NCBI RefSeq assembly: GCF_020382885.2
Contig: NC_058513.1
Coordinates: 11,557,641 to 11,621,640 of the forward strand
Length of the DNA: 64,000 nucleotides
Source of the DNA: Scatophagus argus
Lineage: Eukaryota; Chordata; Actinopteri; Scatophagidae
Direction: 5' to 3'
Part shown: piece after piece, positions 60,063-64,000 of the stretch
Layout: every line of letters starts with the position of its first letter
Position numbering within the stretch: the stretch's first letter is position 1
Translations under genes and position numbers: made by a program
The notes under the pieces: model-generated
What the model was told of the DNA's origin: nothing
Seen by the model: only the letters and a program-made list of their open reading frames with translations
Database searches by the model: none

Positions 60063-60893
60063 AGCAAGCGCAAAGAAACTGGAAGAAAACCCCAGTGAGG
60101 ACAAATCCACGCAGAGACATTACACACTTGATGAAAATCCTCCTTTGCCCTCCTGAATTTGAAAGAGAGCATTATGGGATGTAGGGATTGCAAAAGTGTG
60201 AATGGAACCAAGATATTGGATGACGTGGCGATATCGTTGTTTACGTAATAATGAAGGGCCGGTCTCTGGCTGTGGGCTCAGTAGAACCCAAAGATTTGCC
60301 CATATGCATGCACTAACACGAAAACTTTGGCTCATTTCAAGGGGCTTTTCTTTTCATGATAAATAGTAAAAGCACCCGAAAAATTGCACAAACTGACAGG
60401 CTGAGGCATGTGCCATGTGTGGAAGATGACATGCCTGTGCTCTGGAAGATTTAGAAGAAGCATTAATGGAATTTCATCACAATTTGCTTGAAATGCATCA
60501 TCTATTAAAATATTTTTAAAAATTAGTGTCACTTTCACATATGTATCCCTATAGGTTTGATCCTGGGACTTTCAGGAAGGGCTCTTACAAGTAGTAAGGA
60601 ATGACTGATGACCAAAGTTCAAGGCCTGCCTTGTTGAAATGGCACCATTTTGAGCGATCAGAAAAGGACTCGACACAGAAGAGGTCTGATTCCAGGAAGA
60701 GCAGCTGGTTTTGACCTACTTTAAATATTTTACTGGATAACTGGAAGTCAATTTATTTTAATTGTTAAGTCCATATTTTTCCATGAAATTTACCCCTTTT
60801 TGTTAACCTTGGAGTGTGGGGGGGGGGGGGGTGACTGTGAGTGAGTGATTGTGATGACAGTTAAGATTCAACAGAGATAATCATGAAATCATT
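60063..60893 (+). other. Probable tlk2 3' UTR
   Basis: Sequence from the stop codon to the AATAAA at 60894. It includes a G homopolymer near 60818-60831. There is no reading frame of note. Confidence 0.5.
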
Positions 60894-60899
60894 AATAAA
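60894..60899 (+). terminator. Putative tlk2 polyadenylation signal
   Basis: AATAAA about 830 nt after the tlk2 stop codon, just before the SINE at about 61 kb. Position and motif only. Confidence 0.5.
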
Positions 60900-60994
60900 C
60901 ACATTTGGTTAATTGTGGTGTCATGCGGTGTCATGTGATTTGGGAAAATCAGAGGGCAAATAATATGCTACTTTTTTTTTTGTCCTTTGGTCAA

Positions 60995-61258
60995 GTGGCA
61001 GTCGTGGATCAGCGGTTAGGGTGTCAGACCCGTAACCGGTGGATCACTGGTTCGATTCCCCGTACCGGTGTCCATGGCTGAGGTACCCTTGAGCAAGGTA
61101 GCTAACCCCCACTGCTCCCCGGGCGCTGCACGCGGTCGCCCACTGACCCGGGTTTGCTGTGTGTGTGTGCACGTCACTTGGGTGGGTTAAATGCAGAGCA
61201 CGAATTTCGTTGGAGTGAGTTCCCTCCAATGACAAAATATGTCACTTTCATCTCTTTT
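60995..61258 (+). mobile_element. tRNA-derived SINE between tlk2 and becn1
   Basis: The tRNA-like head has GGATCAGCGGTTAGGGTGTC (A-box region) and GGTTCGATTCC (B box). It is followed by CCCTTGAGCAAGGTAGCTAA CCCCCACTGCTCCCCGGGCG CTG and GGGTTAAATGCAGAGCACGA ATTTCG, all diagnostic of a very abundant teleost SINE. It sits in the convergent intergenic space. Confidence 0.85.
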
Positions 61259-61435
61259 CACCCAAAAACACTTCATTGGTGCACAGAGTATTTGATCATC
61301 TGTTGTCAGTTGTGTACCATGATGCAGTTCTATCACTGTTTCAGTGTTTGCTTTTACATTGGTGCACAACTACATTTTATGTATAAGAAAATCTCCACAC
61401 CAGACATTTTTTTTTTCACAGCATAGCATAAAGTA

Positions 61436-61441
61436 TTTATT
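61436..61441 (-). terminator. Putative becn1 polyadenylation signal
   Basis: TTTATT on the plus strand reads AATAAA in the becn1 direction, about 790 nt after its stop. Sequence 61442-62228 would then be the 3' UTR. It shows no other feature. Confidence 0.4.
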
Positions 61442-62228
61442 AACTTAAATGGCACCATTAAAATTATCCGTCATGTATAAAACAGATGAATTTGCGTGAT
61501 GATGTAGAATATGAACACAAAGAAGCAGTAACTACTTCTAAAGACAACAGTTTACTTATAAAGTATGCATGTAAATGGTTGCATTCAAGGCTAAAGAAAT
61601 GACATAGTCCTGTTGAATACTAAACCGTGTAAATCAAAATCTTATTTTGACCATTATTATCATCACAACATACTCTTACAGCTTCTACAGCTGGGACATT
61701 AACAAACTTTCTCTTGCAGTGATTTCATAGGTGTGCAGGACAACAGGAGAGCAAGCATAACTTGAACTTAAAGTAGATAGAAGTGACTCCTGTTAGGATT
61801 TAATTTAAGTTACATTCCTGTCTGTTAAGTGTGAAATTGTCTTACTGCAACGTCAGCTCTTCACAAAAACCCAGATACTAATTAACGAAGCAGAGGATAC
61901 AAAGGAACTAAAAGTCACGTAGTTATCTTATCCTGCTTGCTTTGGCGACAACGCGTCAATTGCTTCCACAGTGGGTCCACGATTTATCATCTTCACTTTG
62001 CAGCAAAATATATATATAAATTATCCCCCCTTTTTAACATGTAAAAAACACAATCTGTATTGTAACTCCATGCTTTTTCTTGTAATGAAAATCCTTAAAA
62101 AAAAGGACTTCCAAACTGGTGCACACGTAACCATTTCTTTTCCACTGGCCAAATAACATTCACATGAAATCTATTTATCAGAGGGGCATGTGACTTTGTA
62201 GAACTCAATACAACTATGTCCAGCAGGT

Positions 62229-64000
<1,772 letters not shown>

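Noticed and set aside
61000..61080. tRNA-like sequence with A- and B-box motifs
   Set aside because: It is the head of a SINE: SINE body sequence follows directly and there is no clean cloverleaf end. The same applies to the heads at 31.1 kb and 34.5 kb.

Overview
The window is nuclear DNA of a ray-finned (teleost, probably percomorph) fish. Genes are split by many GT-AG introns, the protein matches are vertebrate-specific, and the dispersed repeats are typical of teleosts: tRNA-derived SINEs, short inverted-repeat elements, a LINE relic and many CA/GT microsatellites. The species cannot be named from the sequence. No bacterial, viral or CRISPR-like system was seen. Four protein-coding genes were reconstructed exon by exon from recalled family sequences and splice sites. 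In all four, every junction keeps frame.

Layout. 1-9.3 kb has no recognisable gene. It holds a decayed LINE reverse-transcriptase fragment, an ACCCA/TGGGT-rich repeat block and microsatellites. 9.29-9.7 kb is a CpG-rich patch with a good minus-strand splice donor, probably the first non-coding exon and promoter of a leftward gene (dnmbp is the guess from human gene order). 14.3-27.3 kb, minus strand: cpn1, the catalytic chain of carboxypeptidase N, complete in 9 coding exons (448 aa). 27.3-30.6 kb is the intergenic space between the divergent genes cpn1 and itgb3. 30.6-47.6 kb, plus strand: itgb3, integrin beta-3, complete in 15 coding exons (787 aa), with introns full of SINEs and MITEs. 50.2-60.9 kb, plus strand: tlk2, Tousled-like kinase, 20 coding exons (700 aa), preceded by a likely non-coding first exon. 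62.2-64.0 kb, minus strand: the 3' part of becn1 (Beclin 1), five exons and 211 residues of the C-terminal half. It converges on tlk2 and runs off the right edge.

The genes do not form a pathway: a plasma peptidase, a platelet/endothelial adhesion receptor, a replication-linked nuclear kinase and an autophagy scaffold. Their interest lies in gene order. In human, CPN1 is on 10q24, while ITGB3, TLK2 and BECN1 are on 17q21-q23. The points most worth a second look are an N-glycosylation sequon inside the ligand-specificity loop of integrin beta-3, its altered extreme C-terminus, CA-rich tracts directly after several 5' splice sites in all four genes, a recent repeat insertion with a perfect 14-bp target duplication, and the shortened N-terminal region of the tlk2 model.
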